Counted from the stretch's first letter, positions 17,411 to 26,372 are shown. The stretch is 64,000 nucleotides of DNA from Oryzobacter faecalis (GCF_046764005.1 NZ_JBKOFW010000003.1:417838-481837), one strand, 5' to 3'. Notes: a model not told the origin generated them from the letters alone. Made by a program: numbers and translations.

Positions 17411-17950
17411 TCAGGGGAGCCGGTCGGCCAGCTCGGCGTCGAACGCGTGGAGCAGGTCCTCGGAGAACAGGACGAACCGCACGAGGTCCAGGCCCGGGGC
17501 GGCCGCGGTGTCAGCGCGCACCGCGGCGACGGCCACCGCGGCCACCTCGGTGCCGATCCACCCGTAGACACCGGCGCTCACCGCGGGGAAGGCCACCGAC
17601 CGCGCCCCGACCGCCCGCGCGACCGCGAGGCTGCGGGTGAAGCAGGAGGCGAGGAGAGCGGGCTCGGTCTGCCCGCGGTGCCGGTTCGGCCCGACCGTGT
17701 GGATGACGAAGCGCGCCCGCAGCGCGCCCGCACCCGTCGCCACGGCCTCGCCGACGGGGAGCCCGCCCGGGAGGGTCGTCCGGCGCAGCTCGCGGCACTC
17801 CTCGAGCAGGGCGGGTCCCGCGGCGGCGTGGATGGCCCCGTCGACGCCCCCGCCGCCGAGCAGCGAGGAGTTCGCCGCGTTGACGACGGCGTCGACCTCC
17901 TGCGTCGTGATGTCGCCGCGCACCGCCTCGATGACCGTCGTCCCCGTCAT
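17411..17950 (-). CDS. Macro domain ADP-ribose hydrolase (O-acetyl-ADP-ribose deacetylase type)
   Basis: A 179-residue stand-alone macrodomain, MacroD/YmdB-like. The ADP-ribose-binding loop VNAANSSLLGGGGVDGAIHAAAG is complete, including the Asn and Asp/Gly-rich catalytic loop, and the second loop SVAFPAVSAGVYGWIGTE is also intact. Such enzymes remove ADP-ribose from acidic residues or deacetylate O-acetyl-ADP-ribose. Start at ATG 17950. Single gene, convergent with the secreted protein. Confidence 0.93.
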   Translation of the reverse strand: MTGTTVIEAVRGDITTQEVDAVVNAANSSLLGGGGVDGAIHAAAGPALLEECRELRRTTLPGGLPVGEAVATGAGALRARFVIHTVGPNRHRGQTEPALLASCFTRSLAVARAVGARSVAFPAVSAGVYGWIGTEVAAVAVAAVRADTAAAPGLDLVRFVLFSEDLLHAFDAELADRLP

Positions 17951-18071
17951 CCCCGCAGCCTAGGCCCGGCTGACGAGGTCCCACCGGTCCCACGGATCCC
18001 ACCCGGTCCCACCCGTTCGGGTCACGCGCGGACGGTTCGCAACCCATACTGGTGAGCGCGCAGGGGAGTCC

Positions 18072-21000
18072 GTGGTCCCGAGTCCGAGAGGCGAGAGAAC
18101 ACCCGTGACCGGGAGAACGGTGACGTTCGCGGCGGCCTACGCGCTCGCCATCTACGTAGGGCGGCTCACCGTGCTGCCCGAGACCGGGCTGGCCCTGTTC
18201 TGGCCGGCGGCCGGTGTCGGCGCCACGTGGGCCCTGTTCGCCATGCGCCGCGCCGAGGTGGGCCTCGTCGCCGTCCTCGTGTGGGTCGAGGCGACCATCG
18301 GCCTCGCGCTCACCGGCATCGAGTGGTCCCCGGCGCTCGTCATCGGGGTCGCCAACGTCGTCGCGGCGGTCGGGACCCGGCTCGTGTGCGCGTGGCTCTG
18401 CGCGTCCTCGCCCACCGGCAACCTCGCGTGGGACGGCGGCGGGACCCCGCCGCCGCTGCGCCGCCTCGGCGACGTCGTCCGCTTCCTCGCCGCGACGATG
18501 TGCGCCATCGTCGTCAGCGCCGGCCTCGGCATGCTCGGCCTCGTGGTCGGCGGCACGGCGGTGACCGGGCAGACCGCGCTCGGGTGGGCGCTGCGCAACC
18601 TCGCGGCCGTCGTCGTCATCGCCGGCACCGGTCTGGCGCTGCGCGGCGCGCGCGACATGGTGACCCGGCGCCCCCTCCTGGAGTTCGCCGTCGTCCTCCT
18701 CGTCACCCTGGGCGTCCTCTGGCTCGTCTTCGGGCCGGGCCGCGCCGCGTCGCTGTCCTTCCTCCCGCTCGCCGTCCTCGTCTGGGGCGGGCTGCGGCTC
18801 CCGGTGCCGCTCGCCGCGCTCCAGGGCGCCGGCACCGCGGTGGTGACGCTCGTCCTCGTGCTCGCCACCCCCGGCGGGCCGTTCGGCGACGTCGGCGACA
18901 TCGCGGGGCAGGCCCTGACGCTCCAGGCGTTCATGATGCTCGCGACCGTGCTGACGCTCGTGCTCTCGACGACGCAGTGGGAGCGGGACCGCCTCGTCTC
19001 GGACGTCGCCGCCGCCGGGCGTCGGGCCCGCCGGCAGGCCGAGGACCTGCGCGTCATCACCGAGACCATCCCCGACGCGCTCATCGTCATGGACCACGAC
19101 GGCTCGGTCCTGCTCCACAACCACGCCGCCCGCCGCTGGCTCGCGGTGACCGAGCACGGTCCGGACGGACAGCTCGACGCCGAGGCCGTCCCGCCGCGGC
19201 GCCGACTCGACGGCGCCCTCCTCGCCGAGGACGAGCGGCCCTCGCGCCGTGCCCTCGACGGCGAGAACGTCCGCGGCCTCGTCCTCGAGGCCGAGGACCT
19301 CGAGAGCGGCCAGCTGCGCCTCGTGTCCGTCGACGCCTCGCCCCTGCTCGACAGCGCCTCCGACGTCCCCGACCGGGCCCTGCTCGTCCTGCGCGACGTC
19401 ACCGACGAGCACCGCCGCCTCGACGACGTCGAGGCCGCCCACGCCCGCACCGAGCGCCTCATCGCCGACGCGCCGCACGGGGTCGCCGTCCTCGACATGC
19501 GCGGTGTCGTCCTCCAGGTCAACGACTCGCTCGCCGCGATCACCGGCCGTCCGGTGGACGACCTCGTCGGCTGCAGCTTCGACGACCTCGCCCCGGAGAA
19601 CCGGGAGGAGGTCGCCCTCCACCTCCAGCGCGCCGTCTCGACGCCGGGCTCACGGGTCATGGGGGAGTGGACGATCCCGGGGCCCGGGCGCGACGACGTC
19701 CACGTCTCCCTGACCAGCCGCGTCATCTCCTCCCAGGACGGCAGCGAGGAGGTCATCCTCGTCAACGTCGTCGACCTGTCCGAGCGGCGCCGGTACGAGC
19801 AGCGGCTCGCCCACCTCGCCGACCACGACGTCCTCACCGGCCTCCCCAACCGGCGCCGCTTCGACGAGGCGCTCGAGGAGCACCTGGCCCGGTGTGCCCG
19901 GGTCGGGCCCCACGGTGCGCTGCTCCTGCTCGACCTCGACCACTTCAAGGAGGTCAACGACACCCGCGGCCACGACGCCGGCGACGAGCTCATCGTGTCG
20001 ACGGCCACGGTGCTGCGCGGGTCGCTGCGCGAGACCGACCTCGTCGCACGCCTCGGCGGTGACGAGTTCGCCGTCCTCCTGCGGGAGGCGGACCGGGAGG
20101 CTGCCGAGCAGGTTGCCGCCGCCGTCGTCGAGCGGATCCGGGCCAACAGCCGCACCCTGGAGGGCGTCAACCGCCGCGTCACCGCCAGCGTCGGCGTCGT
20201 GACCTTCGCGGGGGCCGCCGAGCGGGCCGAGGACGTCCTCGCCCTCGCCGACATGCTCATGTACGACGCGAAGGAGGCCGGCCGCGACGGGTTCGCGAGC
20301 CTGGACGACAGCACGTCGAACCTGCCGCGATCCGGGGCCCGGATGCAGTGGAAGGCCCGGATCGAGGCGGCCCTGGAGAACGACCTCTTCGAGCTGTACC
20401 TCCAACCCCTGCTCCACCTCGACAGCGGCAGGGTCACCGGGGCCGAGGCGCTGCTGCGGCTCGTCGACCGCGACGACCCGGTCGCGCCCGGCGCCTTCAT
20501 CAGCGTCGCCGAGCGCACCGGCCTCGCACCGGCCATCGACGAGTGGGTGGCCCGTCACGCCGTCGAGATGCTCGGACGCCTGCTGCGCATCGACCCCGAG
20601 CTGCACCTCGGCATCAACCTGTCGGCGCACTCGATCGGCGACGCGACGGTCGCCCGCACCATCGAGGACGCCCTGCGCGCCCACGACGTCAACCCGCGCC
20701 GCCTCGTCGTCGAGGTCACCGAGACCGCCGCCGTCTCCGACGTCGCCGCCGCACGGCGGTTCGCCGAGCCGCTGCGGGCCCTCGGCGTCGAGTTCGCCCT
20801 CGACGACTTCGGCGCGGGGTACGGGTCGTTCTACTACCTCAAGCACCTCAGCTTCGACTCGATCAAGATCGACGGCGAGTTCGTCAAGGGCGCGCACGAC
20901 TCCGCGGTCGACCGCGCCATCCTGCGCTCCGTCATCGGCATCGCCCGCGCGCTCGGGAAGCGCACCGTCGCCGAGTTCGTCATGGACGAGGGCGCGCTGA

Positions 21001-21170
21001 GCGTCGTGCGCGAGCTGGGGGTGGACTTCGCCCAGGGCTTCCTCATCGGCGAACCCGTGCCGTTCGAGCGGTTCGTCTCGACCCACCTCGTCGGCGACCG
21101 CGGCCTCTGGCTCGGTCTGCCTCAGGTCGAGGACGACGGCCGGCCCCGCCCGGCCCTCACGGGCAGCTGA
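18072..21170 (+). CDS. MASE1-PAS-PAS-GGDEF-EAL c-di-GMP signalling protein
   Basis: A 1032-residue membrane sensor. N-terminal MASE1 module with about eight TM segments (to residue 310), two PAS domains (about 325-420 and 455-570), a diguanylate cyclase domain with GGDEF at 662-666 and an RxxD inhibitory site (RETD) five residues before it, and a phosphodiesterase domain with EAL at 792-794. EAL catalytic residues look intact: INLSAHS, VTETAA, LDDFGAGYGS, KIDGEF, AEFV and the Gln of AQGFLIG. Both activities may therefore work. GTG 18072 follows GGGGAG; GTG 18105 is an alternative. Confidence 0.92.
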   Translation: MVPSPRGERTPVTGRTVTFAAAYALAIYVGRLTVLPETGLALFWPAAGVGATWALFAMRRAEVGLVAVLVWVEATIGLALTGIEWSPALVIGVANVVAAVGTRLVCAWLCASSPTGNLAWDGGGTPPPLRRLGDVVRFLAATMCAIVVSAGLGMLGLVVGGTAVTGQTALGWALRNLAAVVVIAGTGLALRGARDMVTRRPLLEFAVVLLVTLGVLWLVFGPGRAASLSFLPLAVLVWGGLRLPVPLAALQGAGTAVVTLVLVLATPGGPFGDVGDIAGQALTLQAFMMLATVLTLVLSTTQWERDRLVSDVAAAGRRARRQAEDLRVITETIPDALIVMDHDGSVLLHNHAARRWLAVTEHGPDGQLDAEAVPPRRRLDGALLAEDERPSRRALDGENVRGLVLEAEDLESGQLRLVSVDASPLLDSASDVPDRALLVLRDVTDEHRRLDDVEAAHARTERLIADAPHGVAVLDMRGVVLQVNDSLAAITGRPVDDLVGCSFDDLAPENREEVALHLQRAVSTPGSRVMGEWTIPGPGRDDVHVSLTSRVISSQDGSEEVILVNVVDLSERRRYEQRLAHLADHDVLTGLPNRRRFDEALEEHLARCARVGPHGALLLLDLDHFKEVNDTRGHDAGDELIVSTATVLRGSLRETDLVARLGGDEFAVLLREADREAAEQVAAAVVERIRANSRTLEGVNRRVTASVGVVTFAGAAERAEDVLALADMLMYDAKEAGRDGFASLDDSTSNLPRSGARMQWKARIEAALENDLFELYLQPLLHLDSGRVTGAEALLRLVDRDDPVAPGAFISVAERTGLAPAIDEWVARHAVEMLGRLLRIDPELHLGINLSAHSIGDATVARTIEDALRAHDVNPRRLVVEVTETAAVSDVAAARRFAEPLRALGVEFALDDFGAGYGSFYYLKHLSFDSIKIDGEFVKGAHDSAVDRAILRSVIGIARALGKRTVAEFVMDEGALSVVRELGVDFAQGFLIGEPVPFERFVSTHLVGDRGLWLGLPQVEDDGRPRPALTGS

Positions 21171-21198
21171 CCCCGGCGGTGGGGCGCCGGCCCGGCCG

Positions 21199-22011
21199 TC
21201 AGGGCGACGGCGAGGGTGAGGGCGACGCGGACGGCGACGTGGTCGGCGACGCGCTGGGCGAGGGCTTCACGGGCTTCGACGGCTTCGGCGACGGCGTGCC
21301 GGGCGGCGTGGTCCTGGGCCCCGGGGTCCTGCCGTCCTCGTGGTCCTTGTCGTTCTTGTCGTCCTTGTCGTCCTTGCGGCCCTTGTCGTGCTTCGCGTCC
21401 ATGTCGTCCTTCTCCTGACCTCGCCCCTGGCCCTGGCCGGGGTGCGGGACGGCGGCGCAGTACGCCTCGATGCGGCCCGACCCGCCCGCCGCCTCCGCGA
21501 GGTTGCGCATGGGCGGGGTGTCGAGGGCGGCGGCGTCGCCCCCCTCGCGGTGGTTCGCCCACGCGCGGCACAGGCCGTGGGCCGCGGGTCCGGTCGCGTC
21601 CGGTCCCGTTCGCTGACCGACCGTCGTCGGCGTGCCGGAGGGCGTCGCGGCGGGGGTGACCGACGACGGTGCGGTTCCGGTGGGCGACAGGCCGAGGGCG
21701 AGGACGACGGCGGTCGCGGCGAGGCCGGCGGCGACCCCGGCGGCCGCGGCGGCCGCCCTCGTCGTGAGGAGTCCGGTGAGCACCGATGGCCTCCTGGCGC
21801 CGTGGCCGACGGTCTGTCGCCCGCCGACGGTGCGGCGGTAGGCGGCGAGCGGCCGCTCCAGGCCGTCGAGCTCGTGCGAGCTCGGGTCGGCCGTGAGCGC
21901 CGCGACCAGCTCGTCGAGGACGGGGTCGTCCTCGACGGGCGCGGCGTCGAAGCCGGCGGCACCGTCCTCTCGAGTCCGCCGCCGAAGACCGGGCCATCGC
22001 GCAGCTGTCAC
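21199..22011 (-). CDS. Membrane protein paired with an ECF sigma factor (probable anti-sigma)
   Basis: 270 residues. A cytoplasmic N-terminus, one TM segment (about residues 77-108, Ala/Leu-rich) and an exported domain with two Cys (GLCRAWANH and IEAYCAAV), followed by a long low-complexity tail: a Lys/Asp-rich run (KGRKDDKDDKNDKDHED) and a Ser/Pro repeat to the end. It starts at GTG 22011, one base after the sigma stop, so it is coupled to it. No zinc-binding HxxxCxxC is visible; the anti-sigma role is inferred from position and topology. Confidence 0.7.
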   Translation of the reverse strand: MTAARWPGLRRRTREDGAAGFDAAPVEDDPVLDELVAALTADPSSHELDGLERPLAAYRRTVGGRQTVGHGARRPSVLTGLLTTRAAAAAAGVAAGLAATAVVLALGLSPTGTAPSSVTPAATPSGTPTTVGQRTGPDATGPAAHGLCRAWANHREGGDAAALDTPPMRNLAEAAGGSGRIEAYCAAVPHPGQGQGRGQEKDDMDAKHDKGRKDDKDDKNDKDHEDGRTPGPRTTPPGTPSPKPSKPVKPSPSASPTTSPSASPSPSPSP

Positions 22012-22012
22012 G

Positions 22013-22585
22013 TCAGGGAAGCGTCGCCGCGTCGCGATCCGTTACACCCCGCTGCCCGAGCAGCGCGCGCAGCCGGAGCAGGCCCCGGTGGTGGGCGACC
22101 CGGACCGCACCGGGTGTGCGGCCGACGACCCGCGCCACGTCCTCGACCGGGAGGCCCGCCACGACGCGCAGGACGACGACCTCGGCCTGGAGCGGGCTGA
22201 GCCGGGCGACGAGGTCGAGGGCCGCGCCGGTGTCCAGGCGCCGCTGCACCACCTCGGCCGGGTCGGGGGGCGCACTCGTGGCGACCTGACGACGCCACGA
22301 GTCCTCGCGCGCCGCGGAGCGGGTCCGGCGGCGCCCGGAGTCGACGGCGCGGCGCCGAGCCATCGTGAACACCCAAGCGCGCCACGCCGTCTCGTCGCCG
22401 TTGAAGCGACGCAGACCCTCGACCACGGTGACCCAGGTGTCCCCCGCCACGTCGTCCGACGGTTCGCCGCCGAGCCGGAGGTAGCGCAGCAGTGCCGGGT
22501 TGAGGTCTCGCCACAGCGCGGCGAAGGCGCGCTCGTCGCCGCCCTTCGCGCGCTCGAGCACGGTGGCGAACTCGTCGCCGATCAC
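22013..22585 (-). CDS. ECF-type RNA polymerase sigma factor
   Basis: 190 residues with sigma regions 2 and 4 only. Region 2: ERAFAALWRDLNPALLRYL... to WRAWVFTMARRRAVDSGRRRTR. Region 4: LSPLQAEVVVLRVVAGLPVEDVARVVGRTPGAVRVAHHRGL, with a clear HTH. The start is GTG 22585. The membrane protein downstream overlaps closely and is its likely regulator. This unit is divergent from a second ECF sigma factor at 22805, with 219 bases between them. Confidence 0.88.
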   Translation of the reverse strand: MIGDEFATVLERAKGGDERAFAALWRDLNPALLRYLRLGGEPSDDVAGDTWVTVVEGLRRFNGDETAWRAWVFTMARRRAVDSGRRRTRSAAREDSWRRQVATSAPPDPAEVVQRRLDTGAALDLVARLSPLQAEVVVLRVVAGLPVEDVARVVGRTPGAVRVAHHRGLLRLRALLGQRGVTDRDAATLP

Positions 22586-22729
22586 AGGCCGAGTATGCGA
22601 GGGCGGAGGGCCCCCTGTCCCGGGGTCGTCGCACTTCGGCGGCCACAGGTGCATCCGCGCAGCCGTCCGGAGCGGAAAGCAGGTCGGGTGGTCGCCTCCG
22701 GGGCGGCCGCACGAGAGAGAGGAACCCGC

Positions 22730-22771
22730 ATGGCTTGCCGCATCCTCGTCCTGCGTCCCTTCGGCCCCTGA
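22730..22771 (+). CDS. Possible 13-residue leader peptide
   Basis: ATG at 22730 is preceded by GAGAGAGG with seven bases spacing, a strong Shine-Dalgarno sequence, and opens a frame of only 13 codons (MACRILVLRPFGP) that closes 33 bases before the GTG of the sigma gene. A good ribosome site on such a short frame suggests an upstream ORF that could couple translation to the sigma gene, but no known leader family is recognised. Confidence 0.35.
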   Translation: MACRILVLRPFGP

Positions 22772-22804
22772 AGGATGGCGTCGGGCTCGCCTAGGGTGGA
22801 GGGC

Positions 22805-23371
22805 GTGACCACCGAGGACCTCGAGGTCGACCTCGCCGACCTCGCGGCGAGGCTGCGCGACGGCGAACCGGACGCCCTCGCAGAGGCCTACGACCGGTGG
22901 GCCCCGCTCGTCCACACCCTCGCCCTGCGTTCGCTCGGCAGCCACCACGACGCCGAGGACGTGACGCAGCAGGTGTTCGTCTCGGCCTGGCGCAGCCGGT
23001 CCACCCTGCGCCCGGACCGCGGGTCGGTCCCCGGGTGGCTGGTGGGCATCGCCCGGCACCGCATCGCCGACACGTGGGCGCAGCGGGCGCGGGCGGCCCG
23101 GGACGCCGGGGCGCTCGCTGCGCACGCCGTCGTCCAGGACCACCCGCCCCCCGACGAGCGGCTGGCGGTCCGGTTGCTCCTCGCCGACGAGCTCGAGCGG
23201 CTGGGGGACCCGCGGGCCACGGTCATCCGGATGGCCTTCGTCGACGAACTCACCCACGAGGAGATCGCGGCCAGGCTCGGCCTGCCGCTCGGAACCGTCA
23301 AGAGCCACGTGCGACGCGGCCTGGTGCAGATGAGGACGCGAATGGAGGAGGTGCACGGTGAGCCATCCTGA
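22805..23371 (+). CDS. ECF RNA polymerase sigma factor, SigK-like
   Basis: 188 residues. Region 2 includes SHHDAEDVTQQVFVSAWRSR (about 46-65), and region 4 includes LTHEEIAARLGLPLGTVKSHVRRGL (about 149-173). The GTG start at 22805 follows GGTGGAGGG. The stop overlaps the start of an RskA-type anti-sigma gene by 14 bases, and a fasciclin lipoprotein follows, the same trio seen for SigK-RskA with MPT70/MPT83 in mycobacteria. Released sigma factor would direct transcription of the local surface genes. Confidence 0.92.
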   Translation: MTTEDLEVDLADLAARLRDGEPDALAEAYDRWAPLVHTLALRSLGSHHDAEDVTQQVFVSAWRSRSTLRPDRGSVPGWLVGIARHRIADTWAQRARAARDAGALAAHAVVQDHPPPDERLAVRLLLADELERLGDPRATVIRMAFVDELTHEEIAARLGLPLGTVKSHVRRGLVQMRTRMEEVHGEPS

Positions 23372-24086
23372 TGCCGACCTGCTCGCCGGCCTGGCGCTCG
23401 GCGAGCCGGTGGCCGACGAGGTGCGCGCGCACGTCGCCGGGTGCCTGCCGTGCCGTGCCGAGGTCGAGGCCCTGGCCGAGGCCGCAGGGTTGCTGCGCAC
23501 CCCGGTCCCGGAACTCGTCGCACCGCCGCCGGACCTGCGCGGGCGCGTGCTCACCGCGGCGCTCGCCGAGCCGCTGCCCGAGGTGGCGGCGCCACTGCCG
23601 GCGTTCGGGAGAAGGCCGTCGAGCAAGCGATCCGGCTCTGCCCGGGGGCGGTTCGGGGCCGGCTGGCTCGTGGCCGCGGCGGCAGCGGGCGTTCTCGTCG
23701 GGGGCCTCGGGGTGACCGCCCTGGACCGGGAGCCACCGGCCTCGGATCCGGTCGTGCTGGCGCGGGCCGACCTCGCGACCCTCGACAGCGGGACCACCGC
23801 GGGCTCGGCCGACCTCGTCCGGAAGGGCTCGAGCACCGACCTCGCAGTCCACGCCGAGGCGCTCGGCGCGGGCGACGGGTACCTCGAGGTGTGGCTCATC
23901 AACCGCGACCTCGCGCGCATGGTGTCGATCGGGGTCCTCGAGCCGGGCCGGTCCGAGCAGTCCTTCGCGGTGCCGGCCGAGCTCGTCGAGCAGGGCTACG
24001 TCATCGTCGACATCTCGCGCGAGCCGTTCGACGACGACGCACGGCACTCCGGCGACAGCCTGGCCCGCGGGACGCTCCCGGTCTGA
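23358..24086 (+). CDS. RskA-type zinc anti-sigma factor
   Basis: 242 residues. The N-terminal zinc-binding anti-sigma motif H25-x3-C29-x2-C32 is intact (HVAGCLPC), a single TM segment spans about residues 101-121, and the exported C-terminal domain carries the RskA family features LEVWLINRDLARMVSIGVLEPG and GYVIVDISREPFDDD. It holds the upstream sigma factor at the membrane until regulated proteolysis. GTG start 23358 lies inside the sigma gene's last codons, so the two are coupled. Confidence 0.92.
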   Translation: MSHPDADLLAGLALGEPVADEVRAHVAGCLPCRAEVEALAEAAGLLRTPVPELVAPPPDLRGRVLTAALAEPLPEVAAPLPAFGRRPSSKRSGSARGRFGAGWLVAAAAAGVLVGGLGVTALDREPPASDPVVLARADLATLDSGTTAGSADLVRKGSSTDLAVHAEALGAGDGYLEVWLINRDLARMVSIGVLEPGRSEQSFAVPAELVEQGYVIVDISREPFDDDARHSGDSLARGTLPV

Positions 24087-24193
24087 CCGGCGGGTCCCGC
24101 GGGCCAGGTCACGGATCGGCAACGGGTGCATCCGCGGACCGGGGACCGGCGGAACACGGGGTGTCAGTCGAACCCCCCGAAAGGACCAGTCCC

Positions 24194-24775
24194 ATGCGTC
24201 GTACCGTCCCCGCCGTGGCCGCCCTCTCGCTGGCGCTGACCCTCGCCGCGTGCGGCGGTGGCTCCACGGACACCGAGAGCCCCGCCGCCTCGACCAGCTC
24301 GGCCCCGCCCACGACCGCCTCGCCGTCGCCGTCGGAGACCGCGACGGCCCAGGACATCGTCGACACCGCCGTCGGTGCCGGGAGCTTCACGACGCTCGCG
24401 GCGGCCCTCGAGGCGGCCGAGCTCGTCGAGACCCTCAAGGGCGCCGGGCCGTTCACGGTCTTCGCCCCCACCGACGACGCCTTCGCGGCGCTGCCCGAGG
24501 GGACCGTCGACACCCTGCTCAAGGACCCGAAGGGCGACCTCACCGCGATCCTCACCTACCACGTGGTTCCGGGGAAGGTCCTGGCCGCCGACGTCGTGGG
24601 CCTCGACGGGCAGAAGGTCAAGACCGTGCAGGGTGCCGAGCTGACGGTCGGGGTCGAGGGCGACAAGGTCACCCTCACCGACGCCGCGGGCGGCACGGTG
24701 AACGTCACCCAGACCGATGTCGAGGCGAGCAACGGCGTCATCCACGTCATCGACGGGGTGCTCATGCCGACGTGA
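24194..24775 (+). CDS. Fasciclin-domain lipoprotein (MPT83-like)
   Basis: 193 residues. A lipoprotein signal peptide ends at the lipobox LAAC (Cys about residue 20). A Ser/Thr/Pro-rich linker follows and one fasciclin (FAS1) domain fills the rest: GPFTVFAPTDDAFAALP (H1 region) and NGVIHVIDGVLMP (H2 region) are both complete. Anchored on the outer face of the membrane, with a probable adhesive or scaffold role. In mycobacteria the homologues MPT70/MPT83 are SigK targets, and here the gene lies 107 bases after the sigma/anti-sigma pair. Confidence 0.93.
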   Translation: MRRTVPAVAALSLALTLAACGGGSTDTESPAASTSSAPPTTASPSPSETATAQDIVDTAVGAGSFTTLAAALEAAELVETLKGAGPFTVFAPTDDAFAALPEGTVDTLLKDPKGDLTAILTYHVVPGKVLAADVVGLDGQKVKTVQGAELTVGVEGDKVTLTDAAGGTVNVTQTDVEASNGVIHVIDGVLMPT

Positions 24776-24791
24776 CCGACGGTCCCCGACG

Positions 24792-24821
24792 GGGGGCGAC
24801 GCACCCTGAGGCGTCGCCCCC
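24792..24821. terminator. Terminator between convergent genes
   Basis: Stem GGGGGCGACGC (24792-24802) / GCGTCGCCCCC (24811-24821) with an 8-base loop, 17 bases after the fasciclin stop and 12 before the end of the opposing esterase gene. Serves both directions; no T-tract. Confidence 0.8.
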
Positions 24822-24832
24822 GCCGGCCGGCC

Positions 24833-26206
24833 TCAGGGGGCGCCGCTCGGCAGCAGGGAGGGCGCGACGTCGAGGGCGCGCGGCAGCCGGATCTCCAGGT
24901 ACTCGTTGACGTCCGGCTCGGTGGCCGACCTCCCGCCCGCCGCCGGGAAGTTGTTGTCGTTCATCACGGCGATCGTCCGCCGGTCGACGACCTCGACGTC
25001 CTCGATCGTCACGTACGGGAAGGTGAAGGGGTCCCCGAAGCCGCCGAGGTGCTGGGGGTTCGGGAGCGCCATGAGGTCGACGAGCAGCTCCTTGTGGACC
25101 ACGCCCTCGGCGTCGACGCGGTCGAGGTCGACGAGGTAGACGCGCTTCGTGCGGGCCGCGGCGCCCTGGTTGTTGTCCCGCTCGATGACGAGGCCCTGGT
25201 GGTCGTTGACGAGGGCGAAGTCGCCGATGGCGTTGGCGGCGTCCTCCATCCGGTAGTGGACCCACGTCGGCGCGAAGGTGGCAACGCCGCTCGTCCGGAC
25301 GGTGTAGATGCGCAGGTCGCGGTCCCGGCCGGCGGCGCGGTCCTCGGCGACGGTGCCCTCGAGCATCGGGTGGAGGGTGCCCAGGTCCGGGGCGACCGCC
25401 ATCCCCTCGAACCCCTTGGAGCCGGCGAGGTTCGGTGTGGCTGAACCGAGCTCGGGATTCGAGGGGGAGCGAACCCCGGGCGTCGGTACGGGGGCCTCGA
25501 GGAGGCGGCCGGTGGCGTCGGTGTGCAGCAGGTAGGGGCCGAACTCGTCGCCGAACCAGTAGGTGCCGTCCGCGGCGAGCTGCATCGACTCGATGTCGAA
25601 GTCCCAGCCGGTGAGGAGGCGGTCCGGCGTCGGGCAGGAGTAGCCGGCCGGGAGGGAGGTCGCCGACGCGCAGGCGCCGTCGCGCCAGATCGGCCAGGGG
25701 ACCCTGCGGTCGGGGTCGGAGAGGCGCAGCGGTGTGCCGAGGTAGGCGGTGGCCTCGGTGCGCCCGGCGCGGGGGTCGGCCGCAGTCGGGAGGTCGGCGG
25801 CGTTCGGGCGGATGCGGTGGACCGCGAGGAGGAAGTCGGCGCTGTTCGCCTTCGCCCCGAACCCGTTGTCGCTCATGACGAGGAAGGAGCCGTCGGCGAG
25901 CCGGTGGGTCGCCGAGAAGCCCTGGACCGGCTGGCCCGGGTACGGGGCCGGGATCGCCGCGTTTCCGGTCGTCCACGCGCCCGAGGGCTCGCTGCCCGGG
26001 ACGTACGTGGCGGCGGGCAACGTCGAGTGGGCGACGAGGCGGGCCTTCGCCGCGTCGAGGTCACCGGCGCGCTCGGCCGTCGGCGACGCGAGGGCAGGAG
26101 GCGTGGTGGCGGCGAGCGCCGTCGTGATGAGCGCGGTGGCGGCGAGCGCGGACGCCGGCGTCAGCACGGCGGCGGGCAGGACCCGCTGCGGTCGGGGTCC
26201 GGGCAC
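24833..26206 (-). CDS. Secreted esterase-like phytase family protein
   Basis: 457 residues with a signal peptide (about residues 8-40). The rest matches the esterase-like activity of phytase family (beta-propeller-like): GFSATHRLADGSFLVMSDNGFGAKANS, DFDIESMQLAADGTYWFGDEFGPYLL, GSKGFEGMAVAPD, and VTIEDVEVVDRRTIAVMNDNNFP near the end, each with the conserved acidic residues. Secreted with no visible anchor. The start is GTG 26206. Possible phosphate-scavenging role; it diverges from the beta-helix gene. Confidence 0.9.
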   Translation of the reverse strand: MPGPRPQRVLPAAVLTPASALAATALITTALAATTPPALASPTAERAGDLDAAKARLVAHSTLPAATYVPGSEPSGAWTTGNAAIPAPYPGQPVQGFSATHRLADGSFLVMSDNGFGAKANSADFLLAVHRIRPNAADLPTAADPRAGRTEATAYLGTPLRLSDPDRRVPWPIWRDGACASATSLPAGYSCPTPDRLLTGWDFDIESMQLAADGTYWFGDEFGPYLLHTDATGRLLEAPVPTPGVRSPSNPELGSATPNLAGSKGFEGMAVAPDLGTLHPMLEGTVAEDRAAGRDRDLRIYTVRTSGVATFAPTWVHYRMEDAANAIGDFALVNDHQGLVIERDNNQGAAARTKRVYLVDLDRVDAEGVVHKELLVDLMALPNPQHLGGFGDPFTFPYVTIEDVEVVDRRTIAVMNDNNFPAAGGRSATEPDVNEYLEIRLPRALDVAPSLLPSGAP

Positions 26207-26372
26207 GGTGGGTCTCCTCGGTCAGGGGTCCGGTGGCCCCAGCCAACGCGAGCCCTCGACGGCGTGGGTGAAACCGAGGTGACGATCGGGCGGACGTCCG
26301 GGAAACGTCGCGGCACCCGGACCGGCCATGGCAGCGGGGCCGGTGCAGGGTGGTGCCTCCACCACCGGCTGA

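Noticed and set aside
17511..19622. A 703-residue minus-strand frame opposite the PAS region
   Set aside because: Antisense to conserved GGDEF-EAL gene, with low-complexity charged sequence.
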